The notes: generated by a model not told the origin, from the letters alone. A stretch of DNA of 64,000 bases from Selaginella moellendorffii (GCF_000143415.4 NW_003314307.1:640331-704330), one strand, 5' to 3'. Shown: positions 26,401-37,400, counted from the stretch's first letter. Numbers and translations: made by a program.

Positions 26401-26542
26401 ATCTTCCATTTATTCTCATAGCATATAAACCAAAACCATATAGTCCTTTTTCTTTGAGCTTTATCGCCTTCTTTCTACAAAGTGGTGTGATAGCTCCTTG
26501 GAAAGCGAAATATGTCCCAGAGCTTGAAATCGTGGAGATCTC

Positions 26543-27546
26543 TTAGCTAAACCAGTGCTTCTTCTTTGTGACTCCTTCTTCTTGATCCTCCAGTTCTTCC
26601 ACGCCGTCCTTGCGTTCCTCCTTCTCGTGGTGCTCGTAAATCGCGTACCCGCCAGATCCAGTCGCCACAGCAGCAGCAATGCCGGCCTCGGTTTTGTGCC
26701 TTATTCCATGCTCGGGATCCACTTTGGCCTCGTGAGCTTCATACTGAAAGAACAAACCATTGACCATCTTCAAGAACAAGAAGAAGAAAAGCGTTTTCCT
26801 CTTACCGCGGCATAAGCTCCAGCAACCATTCCTCCAACAATGCCAATTCTCTCGTGCCTCCTGTGCTCCTTGATGTCGTCCTCGGCATCGTCCAGTTTCT
26901 CCTTCACCGAGAACTCTTCTTCTTCCTGGTCTTTCCTTGTATAGTCACTCTCATCGTCCTTTCGGACACCATATCCGGAACCTTGATCGTAATTGCCATC
27001 CTCTTGTTTCTTACTCCGCCCACCATAGCCATCTCCTTGAGTGTAGTCTTCCTCCTCCGGTTTCTTCGGTCGGTCACCATAGCTGCTCTTCTTTCCATAG
27101 CCTCCAAATTCATCGCTCTTCTTTCCATAGCCTCCAAATTCATCGTTCTTCTCTCCGTAGCCTCCAAATTCATCGCTCTTCTTTTCCGAATCATAGTTCT
27201 CGGTGCTGAACTCGTCGGAGGTTTTCCCGTAGCCTCCACCGCTGTAATCGTCGGATTTCTTGCCATATCCACTGGAGTAGTCATCGGATTTTCTCCCGTA
27301 GCCTTCACCTTCGTTGTCGTAGTCGCCAGATTTCTTGCTGTAGCCGTCGGACTTTCTGCCGCCATAGCCACCACCTCCACTGCCGTAGTCGTCGGATTTG
27401 GCCTTGTATCCATCCTCATTGTCGTCGTAGCCGGAAGAATTCCTGCTCCTTCCTCCTCCATAGCGGCCGCTGTAGTTGTCCTCCCCGGTGGCTACGCCCT
27501 CGGTGTTGGAATCGTCGTAGTTACTCCTCCTTCCCTCGTAAGACAT
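26543..27546 (-). CDS. ASR (ABA/WDS-induced) protein with a long Tyr/Gly/Ser-rich repeat region, copy 2
   Basis: Two exons (27546-26806, 26743-26543) give 313 residues. About 220 residues of disordered repeats (KSDDYSSGYG, KSDEFGGYG and relatives) come first. A full C-terminal ABA/WDS domain follows, with KEHRRHERIGIVGGMVAGAY, YEAHEAKVDPEHGIRHKTE, GIAAAVATGSGGYAIYEHHE and an acidic/lysine tail. Known ASR proteins are induced by ABA, drought and ripening, bind Zn2+, and act in nucleus and cytosol. Typical ones are 100-250 residues with His-rich N-termini, so the long KSDDY/GGYG region is unusual. The intron falls between AGAYAA and YEAHE, the expected ASR intron site. The gene is the right half of a tandem duplication with copy 1. 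Confidence 0.9.
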
Positions 27547-28237
27547 TGTCGCGAAACGCTGAGCAAATCCCACAAGAATGTATGTAAGTTCACGACTGTA
27601 GATCAGAGAAATCAAGCAAAAGAAATGCTTCAACTCACCAGAGAAACTTTCGAGAGAGCTTTAGAAGAACTCTGGAAGAACTTTACGAAGAAATAGATAT
27701 GTTATCCGTGAGAAACTCGAGAGCGTCGCTTTATACTGATAGATTTGCCCGCGGATCGACGAGTAAACTCCTATAGCCGGTTCCCAGAGCGTCGGCGGTC
27801 CACAGAGAAACCGACACCTGCCAGTTCCCAGCAAGCATATCTCCACGAGATGTATGCGCATATACCACCATCTCTGTTGCACGACTTCGCCGATAAAAGC
27901 TTTGCAATGTCTCTCTCGAGCTCGTGAAGGCCACCAAACGGAGTGGTGATTTTTTTAAAGGGGCCCGGCGATGACCACATTCGTGCATGGTAAATCTCCA
28001 CCGACGCATCCATCTCGCGATTTTTTTCGCGTAAAATATAGTTAGAATGGTCATGACTGCACGAACGATACCAGGGAATCAAATTTTCGCAATGAGACCG
28101 AGTTTATCATACCTGAGTTATATTGTCACTTTACTTGATCACTGGACAAAGATTCTCCCGCTCGCTAGTAACACCTGGACTAGAAAGAATGCTCGATCAC
28201 TTTATATCCGATCCTGTAGAGCAGGCCTTTAAGAGCT

Positions 28238-29473
28238 TCAAGTTGAGGACTCGCACACTGCTCGGAAGAGCGACGAGTCGAGCTGATCGTAGGACCACTC
28301 GCCGTTGCACACCAGCGAGCTCGCCATCTTTCCAATCTCGTCAGAGGACTTTGCCGAGGCTCCACAGCCGAAAGCCGCGAGGAACACCTCGTCCGAGAGC
28401 TTGTCCATGTAAGGATAGTTGCGGGCCGCGTAGGAGACGACGCACGGCTTCGTCTTCACGCTCTTCACTCTCAGCCCCGGAACAAGCTCCCGCAGCAGCA
28501 CCTCGAGCAGAGCATCTGTCTCGACTTTGCAGCCTGCGCCGCGGAACCACTCGAGAAACTCTTCCTCCGTGGAGACGATCTTGGGCTGCCAAGTAGTGCC
28601 TCCAATCTTGACGTATGTTCTCCCGTCTGGATACTGGATCGGAGGACATCCATACACGGAATGAAGCACCGGGTTGGACTTGAGCCGCCATATGAAGCAC
28701 GGCATTCCATCCAGCCTCTTCACTTCATCGCCATCGATCTCCGCTAGCACCACTGACACGGCTCTGATCTTCACCACGAGCTGCAAGCTTTTCGGCAGAA
28801 GAAAGTTTGTGTAGGCTCCAGTGCAAATCAAGACTCTGGCAGCTAGAAAACTCGTCCCTCGTCTGGTTGAGATCTTCACACCACCACCCTCTCCAAGTCG
28901 CTCGATGCTCGTCACGGTTTCCTGGACGAGCCGGATCCCATTTTCTCTGGCGATGGCGAGCTGAGCTCTCACCATCTCTCTCGGGTTCACGTAGCCAGCA
29001 CCACCGTTCTCGACCACCGCAACATCCTCGTCTCCAAATCCAAAGTAAGGAAACCGAGAGCTTGCATCGTCCGCCACCTCTGCCTCGGCACCGTTTTGGA
29101 GCCCAACCTCAAGTGATCTTGCGAGGCTATCCCCGGCACCACCGTAAAATGGAGAGACTCTGAGAAACCCGACGCGTCCGTGAAAAGAAATGCCGCTCTT
29201 GGTCTCTACTTCTGGATAGTTGGAAATGGATTTGGCCGCGAGGTGAGACCAGACGGCATCAGGATCCACAACTCGAGTGATGCGTCCCTGGTCGTAGTGA
29301 GACGAGAAAACCGTGGGAAAACTACAATTGGAGCCAGTACCTGGAGTGCTCTCGGCCTCGCCAATACCGATTATGGTGCTCGGATCCGGCGAAGACATTG
29401 AGAGATGACGACACGCTGCCGACCCGATACAGCCCAAGCCCACAACTGCGATAGAGTAGTGCTTGGCCGCCAT
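28238..29473 (-). CDS. FAD-dependent amine oxidase of the DAO/sarcosine oxidase type
   Basis: Intronless ORF of 411 residues from the MAAKHYS methionine; an in-frame ATG 20 codons upstream exists but adds a non-conserved tail. The N-terminus AVVGLGCIGSAACRHL is a Rossmann FAD-binding fold with GxGxxG. SSHYDQGRITR and the later segments PCFIWRL, YVKIGG and FGCGASAKSSDEIGKM fit the DAO superfamily, which oxidises secondary or cyclic amines to imines with release of H2O2. The exact substrate (sarcosine, pipecolate or another) cannot be read. The C-terminus ends CESST, so there is no peroxisomal SKL-type signal. The lack of introns is unusual among its multi-exon neighbours. Confidence 0.82.
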   Translation of the reverse strand: MAAKHYSIAVVGLGCIGSAACRHLSMSSPDPSTIIGIGEAESTPGTGSNCSFPTVFSSHYDQGRITRVVDPDAVWSHLAAKSISNYPEVETKSGISFHGRVGFLRVSPFYGGAGDSLARSLEVGLQNGAEAEVADDASSRFPYFGFGDEDVAVVENGGAGYVNPREMVRAQLAIARENGIRLVQETVTSIERLGEGGGVKISTRRGTSFLAARVLICTGAYTNFLLPKSLQLVVKIRAVSVVLAEIDGDEVKRLDGMPCFIWRLKSNPVLHSVYGCPPIQYPDGRTYVKIGGTTWQPKIVSTEEEFLEWFRGAGCKVETDALLEVLLRELVPGLRVKSVKTKPCVVSYAARNYPYMDKLSDEVFLAAFGCGASAKSSDEIGKMASSLVCNGEWSYDQLDSSLFRAVCESST

Positions 29474-29912
29474 ATCCAGCATTATTAGATTAGGGCACAT
29501 TTTAAAAATTTCATATTGTTTAGCTGGAGGCATAATCCAAGCTTCTCTAATGTCTTTGCTTGAGATGTAAGTTTAGCAAAAGTATAGAAAGATGAGAACC
29601 TCAAGGAAAATTTTAAGAATTGAGGTGGCTGTAGAAATAAAAGCACTAATTTAGTGGAAAAAAGTTAGCAAAGTTTAAAAAGTGAATATAATAGGTTAAG
29701 GGTAATTTAAAAGTTCATTATTTGGTGCAGAAAAAACCCATCAAAGTGTACAACACTCATCACCCAACATACATATAAAAATCGAATGTTCCAATTCAAA
29801 TAACTCTTGACATTTTCCACCAAAGACTTTTGTACAAACTAGTGTAATTAACATTGATTTGGACTACTCAACCCATAGATAAATGCAAAGAACACCATGA
29901 CCATACAATCCA
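29474..29912. other. AT-rich spacer between the FAD oxidase and the LRR relic
   Basis: Divergent spacer upstream of two genes. No motif worth naming beyond high AT. Confidence 0.4.
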
Positions 29913-30978
29913 TTGGTAATCTTGTGGCATTTTAGTTTTATCTTTTTTGATATGGCATATGCAAATAACTTCAAGAGTAATTCTGCTTCTCTATTAAAGC
30001 TGGTGGATGATCCATTTGGATCTTTTACAAATTGGAGTTCAACTAGAGAAATCTGCCAGTGGGAAGGTGTAATTTGTTCTAGAAATGGTCGAGTTTTTGG
30101 TCTCCAGCTTCATTCCCTTCAATTTTCAGGCTTAGCTCTCACTTCCATTATATTAAACATACCTTCCCTTCGCACCTAATTTGCATATGGCCTACCTACA
30201 TCTATTGTGACATCCTTCTAGACTAAAGCTCCTCTAATCTCATCCTTTCAATTCTCCTTTTCAAGTTAGATTAAATTTAAAATTCAATTACACTAACTTC
30301 ATGTTTTAGACAGCACTTTTAAAGATCAAAACTTCTCCAGCATAATTCCATGCTTGCTAGAAGCTATAGATATATCAGGCAATCGAAATATGTCCTCCAG
30401 CCTTGATCTTCTTCAAACTCTAATGAGGGCATGCAAAATTATGAAGTTCTCAAACAATCAAGTTGGTGGAGAGCTTTTCCATGGATTTTTTGCTGTGATT
30501 GGAATTAAGCGGGAGGTTTTGGATCTTTCATCTAACCAACTAACTGGCAATTTATCTACTGTGTTCTTTATGAGATGCAAGGGCCTTAAATCTCTATATC
30601 CGTCCAATAATTGGCCTATAATGACGATTTAATAGGCCTCAGACTGGACCATAACTTGCTATCAGGGAAAATTCCAGCTGAGCTCGGGGAGTTTAGGAGA
30701 ATGGTGATTTTAGATCTCCCACACAACAAGTTCCAAAAAGAGAACCACAAACTTTCTTGCTTCCTGAGCACTTTAAACCTTTCATTCAACAACTTATCGG
30801 TCTTGGATCAAAAATTTACGAGGGAAACATACACTTATGTGGGCTTCCATGCAATCACACAAAAGTTCCCAGTGATTTCCAGAGGAATGTAAAAGGTGGC
30901 GGTGATGGAGTTGGGTTTCTCATGTTCGTATTTGGATTTGGCTTTGTTGTGAGCTGCGCAATGGCCATATCTGTATGA
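29913..30978 (+). pseudogene. LRR receptor-like protein, broken and internally deleted copy
   Basis: It matches the intact gene at 42402-44489 in order. It keeps the LRR N-terminal cap (SLLKLVDDPF, CQWEGVICSRNGRVFGLQLH) and then stops. After a non-coding insert the match resumes with LEAIDISGNRNMSSSLDLLQ and LDLSSNQLTGNL. It then jumps from about LRR 5 to the last repeats (LLSGKIPAELGEF, LNLSFNNLS) and the juxtamembrane end (LCGLPC, then a hydrophobic stretch). The middle repeats and island domain are missing, and at least three frames are needed to read it. It cannot give a working receptor. Confidence 0.85.
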
Positions 30979-31040
30979 TCAAGAGAGACACTTATTACGT
31001 AAAAGTCTTTACACTCTCCGGTTACGCTTGGATCGATCGA

Positions 31041-32802
31041 TCACGCCAAGCTCATGGAAATGGACGCAGCGTGAGCACGTAAGACGCCGTTTACTTGCTC
31101 GATTGCAGCGCGAAGCCTCGCTTGCTTGGCCCACTCCATCACCAAACTTTGAGCTTCCGTGCCCTCCACACTCTGCTCCAAAACCACCGCTGCCTCCACT
31201 AATTTGCCGTCTTTCATCAAGCTCTCCACTTGATCAAGCACGGATTCAATGCCCCCATCGTCAGGGTTGTCTTCTTTCACCTGTCCAACTCCAGTGTGTG
31301 AAAAAGAGAGGAAAGACCAAACGCAAAAGTAGATAGAGAAGCATACCTTGAGATTCGAAGCACCGCGAGCAATCAAATGTGACACTGCTCCACCTCCAGT
31401 GGAAGGAATGAGAATCAGCTCACGGAGCTTTGGCTTCGACTCCACAAACTACAAAAATAGGAATGTAAACGTAAAAAGTAAGCCATAAGGGGTCAGAAAG
31501 GAGAGATTTCTTTTATATACGTACACTGTTTTGAAGCTGTAAAGGTCTTAACGACCCTCCTTTGAGGGCCTCCTCCGGTAACGAGGAAATGGCAGCATCG
31601 ATCAAAGAATCTCCTCCTCGCAAGAATTCCACCTCCTTCTCTAGAGGCTCTCCATTGAGCATGGCGTTCTCAAACGCAAACACACCCTGTGACATCCATC
31701 TATACTCAACTGGTGGCAAAATAAGGGAGTAAAAAAACAGAACCGAGGGCTGAGGAGGGTTGATTTCGTACCATTACCATAGCAAGCTTCCTCAGTATAT
31801 AGCTCTTTTCCAAGTCGCTACCACTGAGGCCTAAAGCCTCTACCTGAAAACTCAAACAAAGTCAAGTTGTGACTTCCTCCTTTGGAAGAAAAGTATCACC
31901 TGGCGTTTGAGCTCTGTAATTTCATTCACAAGACGAAGTTTATCCTTGCCAGCTTCCTCACTTTGTTTGGATTTCGCGTTGGCACTAGCCTCTTCTTTCT
32001 ATGCCCACCAACGGACGGAGGATGAGCACAAAAAGAAAAAGAAAAAGCTATCGACACCAACCAGAGTTTTGATCTCCTCTTGCAGCTTTGACGCAATCAT
32101 GTCGGCTTGAGACTTCAATTCTGACGCGTGCTTGGCTGTTTCATTCTCAAGCTCCTGTAACACACTGTAATTCTGGCTGGTGAAAAACGAAGAAAGAGCA
32201 ATACCTTTTCCAGTTGCTTAGCACGAGCTTCACTGTCCGATGCCTTTGTTTGAGCTTCTTTTAATTCTTGCTCATACTTGGCCTGAAAACCATTGTGAGC
32301 AGCTACAGCTTGAAAGGCCAGAGATCGTACCTCGATCTGCTTCAAGTGATCCTCGTAGGCCTTCTCCACCTCGGCCTTCACATCCCTTGGAGCCTCCTCG
32401 TGTGCCCTTGGTTCGTGTTTGGTAGCCTAGAAAAGCATCACTCATGCTTAGAAGAAGCAGCAAACAGAGAAGACTTCCTACCAATGCTCGCTGCTCCTGG
32501 GAAAAGTCATAGTATTCCTTCGCGACTGTGGCTCCCATCAAACAAATCGATCCCAGGAGGAACTTGTCGATGCCATCCAGCGGCTTCTTGGGCATGAAAG
32601 ACGCAGTAGACAAGTGCCGCGCGGCCCGGCATGGATTGGATGAGCCCCTCAGTCCGATCGGCTACACAATCAAGAATTCCATCCCTGTCAACGCAGCCCC
32701 GATCGATCGACCAGTAATCCATCCACATACCAGGAATTGTTGCGCGTTGCCGCCACCGACGATCGCTGCTCGCCTCCAGCCGCGCGCGACGAGAGCGCTC
32801 AT
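31041..32802 (-). CDS. MIC60: MICOS complex subunit MIC60 (mitofilin)
   Basis: Ten exons give 395 residues: 32802-32731, 32661-32482, 32426-32331, 32282-32205, 32154-32062, 31998-31900, 31843-31778, 31686-31525, 31448-31347, 31280-31041. The N-terminus MSALVARGWRRAAIV is an Arg-rich mitochondrial presequence. A single membrane segment follows at about residues 59-76 (FLLGSICLMGATVA), then a coiled coil (residues about 85-195). The C-terminal mitofilin domain includes RKLAMGVFAFENAMLNGEP, AAISSLPEEALKGG, LILIPSTGGGAVSHL and LEQSVEGTEAQ. MIC60 holds crista junctions in the inner membrane and contacts the outer membrane. It is shorter than typical plant MIC60 (over 600), mainly between presequence, membrane anchor and coiled coil. 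One donor is GTTGGT. Confidence 0.88.
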
Positions 32803-33388
32803 CGCAAACTAGGGTAGCCTGCGACCTGGCATAGCTAAAATAGGGCAAGCACACCTTCGTCTGTTTCATGTGAAAATTTCGCGGTGAAAATTTTCCACCT
32901 TACTTGGAAGGGGCAAATTTGTCACAATCTTTGCTTTCCAAGATGGGGGCAGTTACCAGGGAAGTTGCCAACCATCTTGGGCCGTCCATTGGGTCAGATC
33001 GACGGACAGCATCAGCCTGCCGTTCAGCCCTTTAGGTCTGGCTGTACGCGGCGCATCGCCGCCGTCCAAGGCGGGAGACCGACGGCCACGATTCGCCCCA
33101 GACCTATCCTTACGACCTGGCTTTGGCTCGACGGTCCTGATAAGACGGCCCAAACTGGAAACCGAGGGTTTCCGAGAGTTTAGGGTTTGAGGGCGATCGA
33201 TCGATCGAATGCCACACGCCGCTCGACGCCGCTTGCGCGGATCTATGCCGCCGTGTTCTTCTCGCGGCCGACGCCTCACATTTTGGTACGCTCCCAGATT
33301 TTGATTCCCCCCCTTTCTCCTTCTCTGAGCTCTTGTAAGATTTCCCTCGGAATTTTTCTCCTCTCTCCCCTCTCGCTGCTCCTCCTGT
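32803..33388. promoter_or_regulatory. Divergent intergenic region between MIC60 and the unknown plant gene
   Basis: 586 bp between two start codons facing away from each other. An AGGGTTT telo-box-like motif lies at 33182-33188. A possible 5' UTR exon ends at a GTACGC donor near 33284, but no coding frame runs through it into the next exon. Confidence 0.45.
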
Positions 33389-34150
33389 ATGTATAGAGTG
33401 GTGGAGCTCTCTTTCTCGTGTACAGCCGCTGTAAATACTAGTCCCTCGAAGAGCAAGCTGGATTTCTATCCCCCCCGGAGCCTCGGCAATGCCGAGCAAA
33501 TCCTAGAGAGTTTGGGAGAGATGAACGAGCGGTGGCGCGTCCGGTCGGGGATCCATGTAGATAGCAAAGTCAACGAAGAGTTAGTGTGTCCCAAGCCCAG
33601 AAGGCCGGCTACCGTGGTCTCTTGCTTCTCTCCGGAGCCTCTCAAGCCCCATCCTTCCACTCGAATGCACTGCGGGTACGATGGAGGAACTTTCTCTTCT
33701 TCTCTCTCGTCCTTGGTGCTAACTCTTCTCTTGTTTTTTCTTTCGTTTCTAGTGACGGGGATGTGGGCTTTGAGATCCTTGACATTTTTCTGAGGAAGGT
33801 AAGCGAAGATTGGTTTGTTCGATCTAGAGAGTTGGGCTTGGTCGCTGACACACAGCTCTGGTTTTGTTTCTCTATGCCAGGCCTCCTCCGGGGAATCATC
33901 AAATTTTTGTTGTTCTCCACCATATTTTTGTGGCTCGCCACCGAGCCGAGCAGGCAACCCACTTATACATGATGTACAGTTTACACACCAGCGCAGCAAC
34001 GCCGCCGCCACCGCGGCCGCGTCTCCTCTGATATGCTCCCAGCAGCAAAAGAGTGTCCGCGAGCCGGCCCGAGCGTCCAAGCCTCCGGTCCGAGTGGAAG
34101 GATTCGTTCCATCCGGTCCGGACTCGAGGAGCGTCTCGGCGCTGGCATAG
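33389..34150 (+). CDS. Conserved plant protein of unknown function (SPPSRAGNPL-type)
   Basis: Three exons (33389-33675, 33753-33798, 33881-34150) give 200 residues. The middle exon reads GDGDVGFEILDIFLRK. The last begins ASSGESSNFCCSPPYFCGSP and continues PSRAGNPLIHDVQF, a Ser/Pro/Cys motif found in a family of small plant proteins without known role. There is no signal peptide or membrane segment, and the tail is low-complexity and Ala/Ser/Pro-rich. The first exon could begin at a later ATG (MNERWRV), since upstream residues do not look conserved. Intron frames close cleanly. Confidence 0.65.
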
Positions 34151-34826
34151 TGGGGGAGCTGCGCGTTATTTTTCCTCTTCGTCCTCAAATTTTCCATCGC
34201 CCAAGTTACTACTTCAGGCAAGCTGGTGATTTTGGCAAAGTTCTTTCGTTTTCATCTCTCCTCCTCCATCGTCACAACTCACAAGGAGGTTGTATACTTT
34301 TTTCTCTCGTAAGCTGGCGAGAGAGATCTTGCGCTGCTGCTAGCACAGGTGTTTCAACCAAATAAGAACGAGGATCATCGTTCCAGCGAAAGCAAGCACT
34401 CTCCTCCGGCAAAGAGCCTCGGATTATCATCGTCATCGTCTCTTTTCTCCATTTGGTTTCGTCGCCCCTCTTCTCTTGTACACAAGAAATCTAGTGAGTG
34501 CCTCTCCTTCTCCCTTCTCGATTCTCGATCGGTTAAGTCGGTTGAGAACAAGAAAAAATTTTCCCCTTTCCCCTTCGCTTCTCGGCAGAGCCTGTTGTAC
34601 ATATATATTTCAAGCTGATCCCCTTGTAAACTTTTGTAATCTTTGAAATAGTTTTTCCAATCAATCAAAAAGCTTTGGTGTACTTTGAAAAAGAAGGAAT
34701 TGGTTGGAGGAGGCGCGATGGATTCGTGTGCGCCGACGCGTCCCGCGTGTGTTGTCTTTGTCGGGAATCATACCTTCCCCCTTTGACCAGACCAGTCAAC
34801 CTTTGACCAGAAAAGTCAAAGGAGCC
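34151..34826. other. Convergent spacer with 3' UTRs
   Basis: It lies between two converging genes. It probably holds the 3' UTR of the plus gene (T-rich downstream signals near 34620-34670). A 20-bp motif with CTTTGACCAG is tandemly doubled at 34781-34820. ORFs here show no similarity. Confidence 0.4.
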
Positions 34827-36871
34827 CTAATTTCTGCTCAAGAACCCTAGAAACTCGTCGTTCTCGTAGCTGTTGGCCATGAGGACGTACGCCGGGGATC
34901 CTCGATCGTCGAGCGCCAGGAGCCCCTCAAACGCGATCTTCCCGACGCGCACATTGCCCCATTTCCTACACGAGCTCAACAGCGACGTCCACAGCCTTAC
35001 ATTGCCCCCGTGCGGCATCTCCTCCACCATCGCCATGGCCTCGCCCAGCTGATTCGCGCGCCCCAGCACATCCACCATGCAGTTGTAGTGCTCCACGCTG
35101 GGATCCACCCCGAACCGCGGCGATCGCATCAGCGCAAAGTAGAATCTGGCTCGATCCACGAGGCCCGCGTGGCCGCAGGCCGAGAGGATCGAGAGGAACG
35201 TCACTCCATCCGGGCGGACTCCACTGTTCTTGGCGCCCATGTCGTCGAAGAGCTGGAAGCAGCGATCGAAGTCCCCCTGATCGGCGTACCCGGCGATGAG
35301 AGCGTTCCAGGCGACGAGATCGCGGCGGGGCATGGAATCAAACACCCGGCGTGCCTCGCCCATGCTGCCACACTTGGCGTAGAAATCCAGCACGCACGTC
35401 TCCAGGATCGAGTGCGCGGCCAGATCGTCCCGCGCCGCGATCTCCTCGTGGAGCTTCCGCCCCCGCTCCAGATCCGCCAGCGCTCCACACGCCTTGAGCG
35501 CCGCGATGTAAGCGCCCGAGTCGGGCACCAACCCGGCGTCCTCGCGCATCGTACGAAAGAGACGCAGCGCGAGCCCGGCGTCGCCATTTTCGGCATATGC
35601 CAGCACCATGGTCGCCCACGTCACCACGTTGCGGTCTACCATGGCGTCGAATATCCGCCGCGCGTCTGCCGCGGTGCCGCACTTGCCGTACATATCGATG
35701 AGCGCGTTGGCCACGAAGACGCTGGACTGGAATCCGTCGCTGGCAGCTCGAGCGTGGAGGTAGAAGCCCCTCTCGAGCGCTCCAGCTTTGAAAACTCTGG
35801 TTTTTCTTCCAGCGATCTTGAGCTTAGTGCTACCATCTTCGATCATTCTGGAGCTACCATCGCTGTTATCCTGAATCTCGGTGCTACCATCGTTGTTACC
35901 ATCTTTGATCTTGGTGCCACCCTCGCTGCTGGTGCTACCATCTACGACATCTAAGAGCTTTCCATCTTCTCTCGACGCGAAGCTCGCGCAAGCCTTGATC
36001 GCAGCGGTGTAGCTCCGACCATCCGGCCGGAATCCCTCACTTTCCATCCGCTGGAAGAGATCCAGCGCCTCCTGACCATCGCCACTCTCGGCGTATCCCA
36101 TCATCAGCGTGTTCCACGAGATCACGCAGTGGCAGCTCCGATCAAACACCCTCCTCGCGTCGGCCATGCTCGAGCACTTCCCATACATGTCCACCAGCGT
36201 ATTCGCGACGTAGACGTTGGATTCCAGCCCATAGCAGCACGCCTGCGAGTGTAGAGCCATCCCTCTCTCCAGGAGCTTGCTCTTGACATTGTCCTCGCCA
36301 ATCTGGCGATCCTCCTCTTCCAGTGCCAGGATCGCGCAAGCTCGCAGTGCCGCCACGAAAGTCCGGCCATCCGGTCGAAATCCCTCGTCTAGCATCCGCT
36401 GGAAGAGCTCGAGCGCGACGCGAGGCTCGCCGCAATCGGCGTAGCCGGCGATGATCGCGTTCCAGGACACCACCGTGGAGGAGCGCGCAGTGGCAGTGAT
36501 CTCGAAGAGTTGCCGAGCTTCGCCGACGCTACCACACTTGGCGTACATGTCGATCAGGGTGTTCACCACGAAAATATTTGCCATCTCTCGCGAATCACTG
36601 AGCTCGCGGTGGATTGTCCGCCCGGCTTCCAGATATCTGGAGCTGCTGCACAGCTTGAGCGCTGCCAGAGTGATTGGCACGCTGGGCGTGGCTCCATCCC
36701 TCCTGATTCTCTCATAGATCTTCAACGCATCGGTAGAACTTCCCTGGAAAGAATGGAGTCTTTGATGATTTCCACTCTAGAATCGCGCATTACCTTCTTG
36801 GTTCCTCCTCCCGCGGACTGTGCGCATTCCCTGCTGTGGAGAGCTGGCGATAATCTCGCGAGCAGCAGCAT
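34827..36871 (-). CDS. Pentatricopeptide repeat protein (P/L/S class), organelle RNA factor
   Basis: Two exons (36871-36794, 36743-34827) give 664 residues. The small first exon encodes MLLLARLSPALHSRECAQSA, a good mitochondrial (or plastid) targeting sequence. The rest is a chain of P, L and S repeats (NTLIDMYAKCGSVGEARQLF, VVSWNAIIAGYADCG, VTFLSILSACGHAGLVDRAR) ending in a short E-like segment (WTSLLSSCRKWGNVRVG), with no DYW domain. PLS proteins recognise single RNA sites in organelles, commonly for C-to-U editing; without DYW it would need a partner deaminase. Between two repeats lies an acidic insertion of about 65 residues made of DGSTKIKDG-like repeats (35800-36000). The target RNA is unknown. 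Confidence 0.92.
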
Positions 36872-37065
36872 GAGTGGCGCTTTCCCGCATTCTTCCTCTT
36901 CCCCAGCTTAAGATTTTCTAGGGCACAAATATTCGAGTATATTCTAGAACAATAGAATATTTTGCGAACCTAAAAGGATTTTTTTTGTCAGATAGAATAA
37001 TATTTATGCTGTACTTAAAGGTAAAGCATTAATAATTTAAAGTCTTCCCACCACCTTGAATTATA

Positions 37066-37400
37066 TTTCCTCAATACACATTACATTCCCTTGTGATCAC
37101 CACCCAGAGACCCATAGGTGATCCCAAAAGCCCTCAACACAATCTCTACCCGGCCGTACCACCTCTCTCCATCTCACATACGGTGTACCAAATGGATCGT
37201 TGTACGGCAAGAGGGAATGGAGCATATTCCCCGTGATTGTTTCCTCATATCTGGTCCATCACAAGCAGCTTCACTTGCACCACAACAACACTTCCATCAG
37301 TGTGACTGCCCACTCAATTGTGGAGGTTCTAGTTCTCTAAATATTCTATGATCTTTCCAGCAAGCTCTTTCACCTGTTGAGTGGTGCATGTGGACTCCTT
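37066..37400 (-). pseudogene. Relic of the small secreted orphan gene, same orientation
   Basis: It matches 40650-41055 of the intact gene, including 3' flanking bases. The segment around 37118-37160 is almost identical to 40705-40760. Several deletions and stops break the frame, and the signal-peptide end is gone. Confidence 0.78.

Larger units (their letters stand above)
26080..28202 (-). repeat. Tandem duplication, unit B (FBPase relic and second ASR-type gene)
   Basis: Second copy of the unit starting at 23931. Both begin with the same CTTCTGTTCTTCACC junction sequence and end near GATCAC. The FBPase portion has decayed while the ASR-type gene stayed open. Confidence 0.82.

Noticed and set aside
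26904-27461. Regular repeats in the ASR-type genes as a possible CRISPR-like or satellite array
   Set aside because: The periodicity is codon-based and in frame with the protein repeats; this is plant nuclear DNA.
34781-34820. TTGACC/GTCAA motifs as a possible W-box promoter
   Set aside because: They lie between the 3' ends of two converging genes, so a promoter role is unlikely.
35010-35954. 314-codon plus-strand ORF opposite the PPR gene
   Set aside because: Antisense shadow of a GC-rich coding exon; the minus strand has clear PPR repeats.
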